This document shows, in pieces, positions 56,026-64,000 of a stretch of DNA of 64,000 nucleotides. This DNA is from Phreatobacter sp. (GTDB lineage Bacteria; Pseudomonadota; Alphaproteobacteria; Rhizobiales; Phreatobacteraceae): contig NZ_JAEULY010000009.1 in the NCBI RefSeq assembly GCF_016793595.1, forward strand, positions 1 through 64,000, given 5' to 3'. The notes under the pieces are model-generated. The model did no database searches, had not been told where the DNA came from, and saw nothing but the letters and a program-made list of their open reading frames with translations. The number at the start of each line of letters is the position of its first letter. Within the stretch, counting starts at the first letter, position 1. The position numbers and the translations under genes are program-made.

Positions 56026-57444
56026 ATGACGGTCGTCACCCGTTTCGCCCCCTCCCCGACGGGCTTCCTGCATATCGGCGGCGCGCGCACCGCCCTGTTC
56101 AACTGGCTGTATGCGAAGAAGACCGGCGGCCAGATGCTGCTGCGCATCGAGGATACCGACCGCCAGCGCTCGACCACCGAGGCGATCGGCGCGATCATCG
56201 ATGGCCTTACCTGGCTCGGTCTCGAATGGGATGGGCAGACGATCTACCAGTTCGCCCGCGCCGAACGACATGCCGAGGTTGCCCGCCAGCTCCTCGCCGA
56301 GGGCAAGGCGTACTATTGCTACGCAACGCCCGAGGAGCTGGAGGAGATGCGCGCGCTCGCCATGAAGGAGGGCCGTCCGCCGCGTTATGACGGCCGCTGG
56401 CGCGACCGCGACCCGTCCGAAGCGCCCGCGGGCGTCAAGCCGGTGATCCGCCTGAAGGCGCGGCAGGATGGCGAGACGGTGGTCAATGACGAGGTCCAGG
56501 GCCGCGTGGTGATCCCGAACAAGGATCTCGACGACCTCATCCTGCTGCGCTCGGACGGAACGCCGACCTATATGCATGCCGTTGTCGTCGACGACCACGA
56601 CATGGGTATTACCCACATCATCCGTGGCGTCGATCATCTCACCAATGCGGCGCGCCAGACCCAGATCTACGAGGCGCTGGGCTGGTCGGTGCCGTCCATG
56701 TCGCATATCCCGCTGATCCACGGACCGGACGGCGCCAAGCTCTCCAAGCGCCACGGCGCGCTCGGCGTCGAGCAGTACCGGGCTCTGGGCTACCTCCCGG
56801 AGGCGCTGCGCAACTATCTCGTCCGCCTCGGCTGGAGCCAGGGCGACAAGGAGTTCTTCTCCACCGACGAGATGATCGCGGCCTTCGACCTCTCTGGCGT
56901 CGGCCGATCGCCGGCGCGCTTCGACTTCGTCAAGCTGGAAGCCGTCAACGGCCACTATATCCGCCATGCCGACGATGCCCGACTTGTCGCGGCGATCGAC
57001 GACGTCCTGCCGCATATCGAAAACGGGCCGGCCATTCAGGCCGCGCTGACGCCGGAGGTGCGCGCGCAGCTTCTGAAGGCCATGCCGGGACTGAAGGAAC
57101 GGGCCAAGACCGTTCTGGAGCTGATCGACGGCGCGCGCTTCCTTCTCGAGGCGCGCCCGCTGCCAGTCGACGACAAGGCGAAAGCGCTGCTGACCGAGGA
57201 AGCACGCGGCCATCTCGGCGCGCTCCATGTCCGCCTTTCCGCCATGCCCGAATGGAGCGCAACGGCAGCCGACGCGGCCGTGCGTGCCGAGGCGGAGGCA
57301 CGTGGCGCCAAGCTCGGCGCACTGGCCCAGCCGCTGCGCGCCGCCCTCACCGGTCGTACAACGTCCCCCGGCATTTTCGACGTGCTGGACGTGCTCGGCC
57401 GAGAGGAAAGCCTTGCGCGCATTGCCGACCAGGCTCGCCTCTGA
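56026..57444 (+). CDS. gltX: Glutamyl-tRNA synthetase
   Basis: 472 aa class Ic synthetase. The HIGH motif is in [12 protein letters not shown] (8-19) and the KMSKS equivalent KLSKR is near 238-242, with an alpha-helical anticodon-binding domain after about 320. The lineage often has a second, tRNA-Gln-charging paralogue; which type this is cannot be told here. The start follows GGAAG. Confidence 0.95.
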   Translation: MTVVTRFAPSPTGFLHIGGARTALFNWLYAKKTGGQMLLRIEDTDRQRSTTEAIGAIIDGLTWLGLEWDGQTIYQFARAERHAEVARQLLAEGKAYYCYATPEELEEMRALAMKEGRPPRYDGRWRDRDPSEAPAGVKPVIRLKARQDGETVVNDEVQGRVVIPNKDLDDLILLRSDGTPTYMHAVVVDDHDMGITHIIRGVDHLTNAARQTQIYEALGWSVPSMSHIPLIHGPDGAKLSKRHGALGVEQYRALGYLPEALRNYLVRLGWSQGDKEFFSTDEMIAAFDLSGVGRSPARFDFVKLEAVNGHYIRHADDARLVAAIDDVLPHIENGPAIQAALTPEVRAQLLKAMPGLKERAKTVLELIDGARFLLEARPLPVDDKAKALLTEEARGHLGALHVRLSAMPEWSATAADAAVRAEAEARGAKLGALAQPLRAALTGRTTSPGIFDVLDVLGREESLARIADQARL

Positions 57445-57575
57445 CGCGATTGGCGCCACCAGGAGGGCGATAGACAAGCCCTCCTTCCGTGGCAGGTCAC
57501 GCAGTCGCCGCCCGCCGCAACTTGCCGCGTTGCGAAAAAGCGTCTATCCGATCCATGGGGCGCGTCAGGTCACGG

Positions 57576-57604
57576 TTGAGACCATGATTGGACACGACTA
57601 GATT
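57576..57604 (+). promoter_or_regulatory. Candidate sigma-70-type promoter of gltA
   Basis: TTGAGA (57576-57581) and TAGATT (57599-57604) are separated by 17 bases, 26 bases before the citrate synthase ATG. Spacing and sequence fit an RpoD-type promoter with a short leader. Confidence 0.55.
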
Positions 57605-57629
57605 ATTTCGCGAATTCAAGGGGTTGCCC

Positions 57630-58928
57630 ATGGCCGCAAGTTCAAAGTCCGCGACGCTGACCTATGGTGACAAGACCGTGCAGCTGCCGGTCTCGGACGG
57701 CACCGTCGGACCGTCGACGGTCGACATCGGCAAGCTCTACGCCCAGACCGGCATGTTCACCTACGATCCGGGCTTCACCTCGACTGCAAGCTGCGAAAGC
57801 CAGATCACCTATATCGATGGCGACGAGGGCGTCCTGCTCTATCGCGGCTACCCGATCGAGCAGCTCGCCGAGCATGGCGACTTCCTCGAAACCTGCTACC
57901 TGCTGCTCTACGGGGAACTGCCCACGGCAGCCCAGAAGGCCGATTTCGACTACCGCGTCACGCGCCATACCATGGTCCACGACCAGATGACGCGGTTCTT
58001 CCAGGGCTTCCGCCGCGACGCCCACCCGATGGCCGTCATGGTCGCCGCGGTCGGCGCTCTGTCGGCCTTCTACCACGACTCCATCGACATCGCCGACCCG
58101 CACCAGCGGATGGTGTCGTCGATCCGTCTCGTCGCGAAACTGCCGACGCTGTCGGCCATGGCCTATAAGTACTCCATTGGCCAGCCGTTCATGTATCCGC
58201 AGAACGATCTCGACTACTCGTCGAACTTCCTGCGCATGTGCTTCGCCGTGCCGGCCGAGGACTACAAGGCGAACCCCGTCCTCGCCCGCGCCATGGACCG
58301 CATCTTCATCCTGCATGCGGACCACGAGCAGAACGCCTCGACCTCGACGGTGCGTCTCGCCGGTTCCTCCGGCGCCAACCCCTTCGCCTGCATCGCGGCC
58401 GGTATCGCCTGCCTCTGGGGCCCGGCCCATGGCGGCGCCAACGAAGCCGCGCTGAAGATGCTCGGCGAGATCGGGCATGTCGAGAACATCCCGAAATTCG
58501 TCGCCAAGGCGAAGGACAAGAACGATCCGTTCCGCCTGATGGGCTTCGGCCACCGGGTCTACAAGAACTACGACCCGCGCGCCAAGATCATGCAGAAGAC
58601 CTGCCACGAGGTGCTCGGCGAGCTCGGCATCAAGGACGATCCGCTGCTGGACGTGGCCATCGAGCTGGAGCGCATCGCGCTGTCGGACGACTATTTCATC
58701 GAAAAGAAGCTCTACCCGAACATCGACTTCTACTCGGGCATCACGCTGAAGGCGATGGGCTTCCCGACCGCCATGTTCACCGTTCTGTTCGCGCTCGCGC
58801 GCACGGTCGGCTGGATCGCGCAGTGGAAGGAAATGATCGAGGATCCGCAGCAGAAGATCGGCCGTCCGCGCCAGCTCTACACGGGCGAGACGCGCCGCGA
58901 CTATATGCCGATCTCGCGCCGGAAGTGA
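57630..58928 (+). CDS. gltA: Citrate synthase (type II, hexameric)
   Basis: 432 aa. It condenses oxaloacetate and acetyl-CoA at the head of the TCA cycle. Active-site regions are [23 protein letters not shown] and [13 protein letters not shown]; the N-terminal small domain typical of the NADH-sensitive Gram-negative type is present. ATG 57630 follows AAGGGG; an in-frame upstream ATG at 57588 lies within the proposed promoter. Closed by the hairpin at 58951-58972. Confidence 0.97.
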   Translation: MAASSKSATLTYGDKTVQLPVSDGTVGPSTVDIGKLYAQTGMFTYDPGFTSTASCESQITYIDGDEGVLLYRGYPIEQLAEHGDFLETCYLLLYGELPTAAQKADFDYRVTRHTMVHDQMTRFFQGFRRDAHPMAVMVAAVGALSAFYHDSIDIADPHQRMVSSIRLVAKLPTLSAMAYKYSIGQPFMYPQNDLDYSSNFLRMCFAVPAEDYKANPVLARAMDRIFILHADHEQNASTSTVRLAGSSGANPFACIAAGIACLWGPAHGGANEAALKMLGEIGHVENIPKFVAKAKDKNDPFRLMGFGHRVYKNYDPRAKIMQKTCHEVLGELGIKDDPLLDVAIELERIALSDDYFIEKKLYPNIDFYSGITLKAMGFPTAMFTVLFALARTVGWIAQWKEMIEDPQQKIGRPRQLYTGETRRDYMPISRRK

Positions 58929-58950
58929 TCCGCAATCGATGACTTGACCG

Positions 58951-58972
58951 ACGGGGCGCTTCGGCGCCCCGT
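58951..58972. terminator. Terminator hairpin between gltA and lpxB
   Basis: A 9-bp GC-rich stem (58951-58959 with 58964-58972) closes on a TTCG tetraloop between the convergent gltA (stop 58928) and lpxB (stop 58980). TTCGCGTTT follows on the plus strand. A bidirectional terminator is likely. Confidence 0.8.
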
Positions 58973-58979
58973 TCGCGTT

Positions 58980-60167
58980 TCAGGTGCTGAGCGGCCTCGC
59001 GCCGGACCTGGTGCGCCACGTGTCGAGAACGACGCGCGCGGCCTTGATGCTCGGATCCTCGCCCGAAAAATCCATTAGCGCGTCGAGCGTGCCGATGGCC
59101 GCGACCTGGCGCGCGCGCGCGGGCGTGTCGCCGATCACATCGGACAGCGCCGACGCGACGGCCTGCACCGTGCCGTACTCCTGCAGGAATTCCGGGATCA
59201 CTTTCTCGCCGATGACGAGATTGGCCAGCACCGCGCTCTCGGCGGTGATGAGCCGGCGCGCGATCTGGGCCTCCAGCCAGCCGGTGCGGTAGGCGACGAC
59301 CTGCGGCACGCCGGCAACCGCCACCTCGAGCGTCACCGTGCCGGAACAGGAGAGCGCCGCCCGCGCGGTGCGGAAGGCCTCGAACTTGGCAGTTTCGCCA
59401 TCGAGGATCGCGGGTTTTACTGGCCAGCGCGATACCAGCTGCTCGATCAAGGCGCGATGGTGCGGGACGGCTGGCAGAACCCACTCGATGGGCCCGCGCT
59501 CCGCCTCGACCGTCACGAGCACGTCGGCGAACAGCGGACTGAGGCGCTCAATTTCCAGCCGGCGCGAACCGGGCAGAACGAGCACGCGCGGCGGCATGCC
59601 GTCGCGCCGCGCCTGGTCCCTGGCCGAGGGCCGGATATCGGCAAGGCGTTCGGAGATCGGATGGCCGACATAGGTCGTCGGCGGGCCACCGAGCCGGCGG
59701 TGAACCTCCGGCTCGAACGGCAGCAGCGCCAGCAGATGATCGACGTAGGGGCGCATCTCCGCCGCCCGGCTCGGACGCCAGGCCCAGACGGTCGGTGAGA
59801 CGTAGAAGACGATGGGGATGTCGGGACGCAGCTTGCGGATCTGCCGGCCGACGCGGCGGTTGAATCCGGGGCAATCGATCAGCACCAGCACATCCGGCGG
59901 GTTGTCGATGAGCGCCTGCACGGTCTCGCGCACGCGACGCAGGATTTTCGGGATATGCGCGATAATCGAGGTAATGCCGAACAGGGCGATGTCGGACATC
60001 GGGAAGCGCGAGACGAGGCCGCGCTGCTCCATGCGCGGGCCGCCGACACCCCGGAAACTCACGCCAACAGGGTGCATGGCCGGCAAAGCGTCCATCAGAT
60101 GCGCGCCGAGCTGATCGCCGGATTCCTCGCCAGCGAGAATGAAGACGTCGAGAGGCTGTTCGGTCAC
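58980..60167 (-). CDS. lpxB: Lipid-A-disaccharide synthase
   Basis: 395 aa GT-B glycosyltransferase that joins UDP-diacylglucosamine and lipid X. AGEESGDQLGA opens the protein; IDCPGFN, SPTVWAW, VGHP, LPGSRRLEI and SGTVTLE are family motifs. The GTG start (60167) overlaps the lpxI stop as GTGA. Last gene of the bamA-lpxD-fabZ-lpxA-lpxI-lpxB run. Confidence 0.95.
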   Translation of the reverse strand: MTEQPLDVFILAGEESGDQLGAHLMDALPAMHPVGVSFRGVGGPRMEQRGLVSRFPMSDIALFGITSIIAHIPKILRRVRETVQALIDNPPDVLVLIDCPGFNRRVGRQIRKLRPDIPIVFYVSPTVWAWRPSRAAEMRPYVDHLLALLPFEPEVHRRLGGPPTTYVGHPISERLADIRPSARDQARRDGMPPRVLVLPGSRRLEIERLSPLFADVLVTVEAERGPIEWVLPAVPHHRALIEQLVSRWPVKPAILDGETAKFEAFRTARAALSCSGTVTLEVAVAGVPQVVAYRTGWLEAQIARRLITAESAVLANLVIGEKVIPEFLQEYGTVQAVASALSDVIGDTPARARQVAAIGTLDALMDFSGEDPSIKAARVVLDTWRTRSGARPLST

Positions 60168-61012
60168 GTTGCGCTTGCCTCAAGCCCGACCACGAACAGG
60201 CCGAGCGCATCGGCGCGCCGCACGACCTCCTCCATATCGACCACCAGCGCCGAGCCGGCCGGTACGGCAACGCCCCGCAAGCCTGCGGCGGCAGCCTTCT
60301 CGATGGTGGCCGGGCCTATCGCGGGCATGTCGATGCGCCGGTCCTGGCCAGGCTTCGGCGCCTTGACGATGAGGCCGGTTCCCGGCGGCCATTTCAGCCG
60401 TCCGCTGTCTCGCATCTGGCGGCAATGATCCAGCATGCCATCCGTGCCCTCGGCGCCCTCGACCGCGACGATCCGCCGCCCGCCGATGACCATGCCCTGC
60501 CCGACGTCGTAGGGGCCGAGCGCCGCGATAGCCGCGAGCGCCACTGCTATGTCGGCGCGGTCGGCCTCCCCTGGGGAATGGCGACCGAGCACGCCGGCCG
60601 GCATCAGCAGTTCCGGCGCCACGTCCTGGGCGGCGAGCAGGCGGAAGCCCTCGCGCTCGAATAGTCCGGCAATGCCGCGAAGGAGGTGGTCGTCGCCGCC
60701 GCGATAGAGCTTCACGACATCCGGCAGCACTTTCAGCGCGCTGATGTCGGGGACGGTCGTCCAGAGATTTGGCCGCACCAGCGAGCCGATCAGCACGAGG
60801 TCGCGGCAGCCCGCCTTCCGCGCGGCCTTCAGGATCGCGCCGAAGCGGCCGATGCCCACCCAGGCATGCGGATAGGCCTCGAGCTCGCGCCCCGCGATCC
60901 CCTTGAGCAGGAGGCCAAAGACCGGGCGGCCTCGTGCCGTCGCCGCGCGCGCCAGCGCGGGCGGAAAAGCCCCTGCCCCGGCGATGATGCCGAGCGGCGT
61001 GGTGTCAGTCAT
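60164..61012 (-). CDS. lpxI: UDP-2,3-diacylglucosamine pyrophosphatase LpxI
   Basis: 282 aa LpxI (DUF1009) family. GIIAGAGAFPPALA at the start and DMPAIGPATIEKAAAAGLRGVAVPAGSAL-type segments near the end are characteristic. It replaces LpxH in alphaproteobacteria, producing lipid X for LpxB. ATG 61012 overlaps the lpxA stop by eight bases; an ATG ten codons earlier would overlap more. Confidence 0.93.
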   Translation of the reverse strand: MTDTTPLGIIAGAGAFPPALARAATARGRPVFGLLLKGIAGRELEAYPHAWVGIGRFGAILKAARKAGCRDLVLIGSLVRPNLWTTVPDISALKVLPDVVKLYRGGDDHLLRGIAGLFEREGFRLLAAQDVAPELLMPAGVLGRHSPGEADRADIAVALAAIAALGPYDVGQGMVIGGRRIVAVEGAEGTDGMLDHCRQMRDSGRLKWPPGTGLIVKAPKPGQDRRIDMPAIGPATIEKAAAAGLRGVAVPAGSALVVDMEEVVRRADALGLFVVGLEASAT

Positions 61013-61847
61013 CTGCCGCGGCCGGACCGCTGCCTGCGACACGGGTCTTCTTGGGCGCCGCCATCATGACAGGGCGCTTCTCGCCGGCCTCGATGAAGGC
61101 AATGAGGCGACCGGCCGCCGGGTGGGCGGCGTAGGCGGCTGTCGCCTCGGCGAGGCGTTCGGCGAAGGTGCCCGGCCCGTAGAACAGCATCTCGTAGCAG
61201 GCGCGCACCGTCTTCACGTCCTCACGCCCGAAGCCGCGCCGCTTCATGCCGACCACGTTGAGGCCGATCAGTTCGCCCGATGCGCCATTGGCGCCGAAGG
61301 CCATGCCGAAGGGAATCACGTCGTCCTTGACGCCGGTGACGCCGCCGATCATGGCGAAATCGCCGATCCGGGTGAACTGGTGCACCGCACAGAGCCCGCC
61401 GAGGAAGACGAAATCGCCGACCTTGGCATGGCCGCCAAGCGTCGCGGCATTGGCGAAGATGACGTTGTTGCCGACGCGGCAGTCATGCGCGACATGGGCA
61501 TAGGCCATCAGGAAGCACCGGTCGCCGATCTGGGTCAGCCCGGTCTTGGGCGTACCGCGATTGACCGTGACGCTCTCGCGGATGACGCAATCCTCGCCAA
61601 TGACGAGGCGCGTCGGCTCACCCTTGTAGGACAGATCCTGCGGCGGCGTGCCGATGGAGGCGAAGGGGTGGATTTCCGTGCGCGCGCCAATCTCTGTCAG
61701 GCCATCGACATTGACGTGTGAGTGAAGCACCACGCCCTCGCCGAGACTGACCTCCGGCCCGACCGTGCAGAAGGGGCCGACGCGAACGCCCTCGCCGAGC
61801 TTTGCGCCGGCGGCGACATGGGCGAGCGGGTGAACCTGGGGGCTCAT
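61005..61847 (-). CDS. lpxA: UDP-N-acetylglucosamine acyltransferase
   Basis: 280 aa left-handed beta-helix acyltransferase with many hexapeptide repeats from residue 10 to 190 and a helical C-terminus. The catalytic His lies in YAHVAHDC. It adds the first acyl chain to UDP-GlcNAc from acyl-ACP. Three bases separate its start from the fabZ stop. Confidence 0.96.
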   Translation of the reverse strand: MSPQVHPLAHVAAGAKLGEGVRVGPFCTVGPEVSLGEGVVLHSHVNVDGLTEIGARTEIHPFASIGTPPQDLSYKGEPTRLVIGEDCVIRESVTVNRGTPKTGLTQIGDRCFLMAYAHVAHDCRVGNNVIFANAATLGGHAKVGDFVFLGGLCAVHQFTRIGDFAMIGGVTGVKDDVIPFGMAFGANGASGELIGLNVVGMKRRGFGREDVKTVRACYEMLFYGPGTFAERLAEATAAYAAHPAAGRLIAFIEAGEKRPVMMAAPKKTRVAGSGPAAADD

Positions 61848-61850
61848 GCG

Positions 61851-62303
61851 TCAAGCATCCGCCAGCATGGCCGAGAGCTCGGCCTCGGCGCAGAGACGGC
61901 CATCGACATAAGCCTCGCCACGGTAGAACCAGATGTTCCGCTTCTTGGCGATCTTGGTCATGTGGTACTCGACGACGTCGCCGGGCACGACAGGCTTCCT
62001 GAACTTCGCCTTGTCGATGGTCATGAAGAAGACCAGTTTGCCGGTGCTGCCGGCCGAGACCAGCGCCATGACGCCACCGGTCTGGGCCATGCCCTCGATC
62101 ATCAGCACGCCCGGCATGATCGGGTTGTTGGGGAAGTGCCCCATGAACTGCGGCTCGTTGGCCGTGACGTTCTTGATGCCGACGCCGAACTCGTCGCCGC
62201 GCATGCGCACGACCTTGTCGATCAGCAGGAACGGGTAGCGGTGCGGCAGGGTCGCGAGCAGCTTCTGGATGCCCACGGTGTCGATGCTGGTCGTCTCGTC
62301 CAT
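61851..62303 (-). CDS. fabZ: 3-hydroxyacyl-ACP dehydratase FabZ
   Basis: 150 aa hot-dog fold dehydratase. The catalytic His is in [13 protein letters not shown] and the Glu in LMIEGMAQ. It competes with LpxA/LpxD for hydroxyacyl-ACP, explaining its place in the lipid A cluster. 89 bases separate it from lpxD (62304-62392); nothing else is visible there. Confidence 0.96.
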   Translation of the reverse strand: MDETTSIDTVGIQKLLATLPHRYPFLLIDKVVRMRGDEFGVGIKNVTANEPQFMGHFPNNPIMPGVLMIEGMAQTGGVMALVSAGSTGKLVFFMTIDKAKFRKPVVPGDVVEYHMTKIAKKRNIWFYRGEAYVDGRLCAEAELSAMLADA

Positions 62304-62392
62304 AATCCGCTGGTCTCCGCCCCTTTCCGACGCCTGGGTTCTGCCTAACCCTTTGCGGCGGCGGTGGCTACTGTCCGATTGCAGGTTGGGCG

Positions 62393-63448
62393 TCAGGCGC
62401 TGTCCGGGCCGGCCGCCTTGCCGGCCCGCGCCAGCCGCTCGACGGCGGCAATCTCGCGGAACCAGTCGCGCACGGGCTTGGCGGGCCGGCCGCCCCAGCG
62501 CGCCCCGTCCGGCACGTCATCCTTGACGATGGAGGTGGCGGCAATCTGCGCGCCATGGCCGACGGTGACGTGATTGTTGACGCCGACCTGCCCGCCGAGC
62601 ATGACGAAATCGCCAAGCGTCGCCGAACCCGACAGACCGACCTGACTGACGATCAGGCAGTGCCGGCCGACAACGACGTTGTGGGCGACCTGCACGAGAT
62701 TGTCGATCTTCGTGCCCTCGCCGATCACCGTGTCGCGGATATGGCCGCGATCGATGGTGCTGTTGGCACCGATTTCCACGTCGTCCTGGATGATGACGCG
62801 GCCGATTTGGGGAATCTTGGCGTGTTTCGCCCTGCCCGGCTCGAAGCCGAAACCGTCCTGACCAACCCGCACGCCGGCATGAAGGATCACGCGATTGCCG
62901 AGCAGCGCATGAGTCAACGAGGCGCCGGGACCAATCGCGCAGTCGCGCCCGATCCTGACGCCCGGGCCAATGGTCGAATTGGCAGCCAGCAGCGTACCGG
63001 AACCGATCTCCGCCCCCGGTCCCACCACGACGCCGGGATCGACGATCACGCCCGTCTCCAGGCGTGCCGACGGGTGAATGTTCGCGCCCGGTGAAATGCC
63101 GGTCGCGCCGAAAAGGCTCTGCGGGTGCAGCGCCTGAGGGAACAGCCGCCGGGACACCGAGACGAAGGCGGCATGGGGATGGCCGACGACGATGGCCGCC
63201 GTACCCTGCGGCACGAGGCCGGCATTGCGCGGTTGGACAAGGCAGGCGGCCGCGCGTGTTGCCGCGAGCTGGTCGGCATATTTGGCGTTGTCGAGAAAGG
63301 CGAGATCGCCGGGGCCAGCGTCAGCAAGGGCCGCGACGCCGCGAATCAGCCGGTCACCGCCCTCGCCCGCGAATTCCGCCTTCAGAAATGCAGCGACCGA
63401 GGCGACGGTCATCGCCTCGGTCGGATGGAAGAAAACTGGTTCAGCCAT
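62393..63448 (-). CDS. lpxD: UDP-3-O-acylglucosamine N-acyltransferase
   Basis: 351 aa. The N-terminal uridine-binding domain (GDLAFLDN) is followed by a hexapeptide-repeat helix from about residue 105 to 310 and the catalytic His in [10 protein letters not shown]. Third step of lipid A synthesis. It starts 48 bases after bamA on the same strand. Confidence 0.96.
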   Translation of the reverse strand: MAEPVFFHPTEAMTVASVAAFLKAEFAGEGGDRLIRGVAALADAGPGDLAFLDNAKYADQLAATRAAACLVQPRNAGLVPQGTAAIVVGHPHAAFVSVSRRLFPQALHPQSLFGATGISPGANIHPSARLETGVIVDPGVVVGPGAEIGSGTLLAANSTIGPGVRIGRDCAIGPGASLTHALLGNRVILHAGVRVGQDGFGFEPGRAKHAKIPQIGRVIIQDDVEIGANSTIDRGHIRDTVIGEGTKIDNLVQVAHNVVVGRHCLIVSQVGLSGSATLGDFVMLGGQVGVNNHVTVGHGAQIAATSIVKDDVPDGARWGGRPAKPVRDWFREIAAVERLARAGKAAGPDSA

Positions 63449-63496
63449 GTTCGTCCCGCAACCGGAACGCCGCGCTTTCAGGCGCGGCGCGACCGG

Positions 63497-64000
63497 TTAG
63501 AAGCGCGTGCCGCCGGAGAAGCGGAATGCCTGCGTCTGGTCGCCGCGCGCCTTCGACAGCACGAAGGAATAGTCGAAGCGGATCGGGCCGAAGGGCGAGT
63601 TCCAGAGGAGGCCGACACCGACCGACGAGCGGATCTTGTGCGCGTCCGAGCCGTCGAGCACCACGGGAAGCGTGCCGCCGCCCGTATTGAAGCTGCGGAT
63701 CGAGTTGTAGCCCCAGACCGAACCCGCGTCGGCGTAGAGAGCGCCGCGCATGCCGAAATCCTTCGGCAGGAAGGTGAAGGGGAAAGTGACCTCGGCCGAA
63801 GCGCCCCAATAGGCCGTGCCGCCGATCGCGTCACCCGGGCGATTGATGCCTTGCATCAGCAGAAGATTGCGCACGGCATTATCGCGCGGTCCGATGCCGG
63901 CCGTCTGGAAGCCGCGAACGAGTTCCGGACCCATGAAGAACTGATCGATCGAGTCGAGTTGGCCGCCGCCGGTCTTCTGTCCGCCGATACCCAGGATGTG
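63497..64000 (-). CDS. bamA: Outer membrane protein assembly factor BamA, C-terminal part
   Basis: Partial: the last 167 residues, with the N-terminus beyond the window edge; the frame is open through 64000. FFMGPELVRGF and AGIGPRD correspond to the beta-barrel region with the conserved loop 6 area. The protein ends in GGTRF, with the terminal Phe typical of outer-membrane barrels. BamA folds and inserts other barrels. Position before lpxD is conserved. Confidence 0.93.
   Translation of the reverse strand, partial: HILGIGGQKTGGGQLDSIDQFFMGPELVRGFQTAGIGPRDNAVRNLLLMQGINRPGDAIGGTAYWGASAEVTFPFTFLPKDFGMRGALYADAGSVWGYNSIRSFNTGGGTLPVVLDGSDAHKIRSSVGVGLLWNSPFGPIRFDYSFVLSKARGDQTQAFRFSGGTRF

Noticed and set aside
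55957..57477. Minus-strand open frame of 506 codons opposite gltX
   Set aside because: Opposite a full glutamyl-tRNA synthetase with intact HIGH and KLSKR motifs.

Overview
This 64 kb window is gene-dense, high-GC chromosomal DNA of an alphaproteobacterium. Gene order points to Hyphomicrobiales (Rhizobiales; Bosea/Phreatobacter/Chelatococcus-like by impression only). The supporting landmarks are dusB-ntrB-ntrC-ntrY-ntrX-dat-hfq-hflX, bamA-lpxD-fabZ-lpxA-lpxI-lpxB, a fused ispDF, a membrane-bound PuuD urate oxidase, GTTC-N7-GTTC LexA boxes and an IalB-family protein. I see no insertion sequence, prophage, CRISPR array, rRNA or plasmid gene. No stretch over 300 bases lacks a gene.

Layout. 76-165 tRNA-Ser(UGA), followed by a duplicated 41-base tail. 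356-1978 ABC-F ATPase. 2105-8846 a probable uptake-and-breakdown locus: an NMT1-type ABC transporter with an in-operon GntR/FCD regulator, divergent from a fumarylacetoacetate-hydrolase-fold enzyme, then a metal-dependent cyclase/amidohydrolase and a TetR regulator. 8987-17436 a plus-strand housekeeping run: rlpA, a D,D-carboxypeptidase, tmk, holB, metG, tatD, an MBL hydrolase and mazG, mostly coupled by overlapping stop/start codons. 17546-17950 a small DoxX-like membrane protein. 18016-28223 the nitrogen regulation cluster on the minus strand, ending in dat, hfq and hflX. 28372-32029 ispDF, pncC, a COQ10/RatA-like protein, a P-loop kinase and lipA.

32147-39395 is a purine-degradation operon read as xdhA-xdhB-xdhC-puuD-allantoate amidohydrolase, taking (hypo)xanthine to urate, oxidising urate in the membrane, and hydrolysing allantoate. 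The hydroxyisourate/OHCU steps are not here. 39605-46749 holds unrelated genes: SulP transporter, UbiH-type monooxygenase, AEC carrier, hspQ, a secreted cupredoxin, a malyl-CoA lyase-like enzyme and an IalB protein. 46940-50421 pairs an orphan peptide-type binding protein with a degenerate ANL-superfamily protein. 50449-53666 carries a FrnE-type DsbA protein, moaC, moeA and lexA. 53660-64000 has comEC, gltX, gltA and the lipid A / outer membrane run lpxB, lpxI, lpxA, fabZ, lpxD and the end of bamA.

Most of the window is core genome. The points most worth a second look are the degenerate adenylate-forming protein (48817-50421), the ABC/FAH/cyclase locus (2105-8846), the D,D-carboxypeptidase with Thr in place of the KTG lysine, the paired LexA boxes, and the repeated tail of the tRNA-Ser gene.
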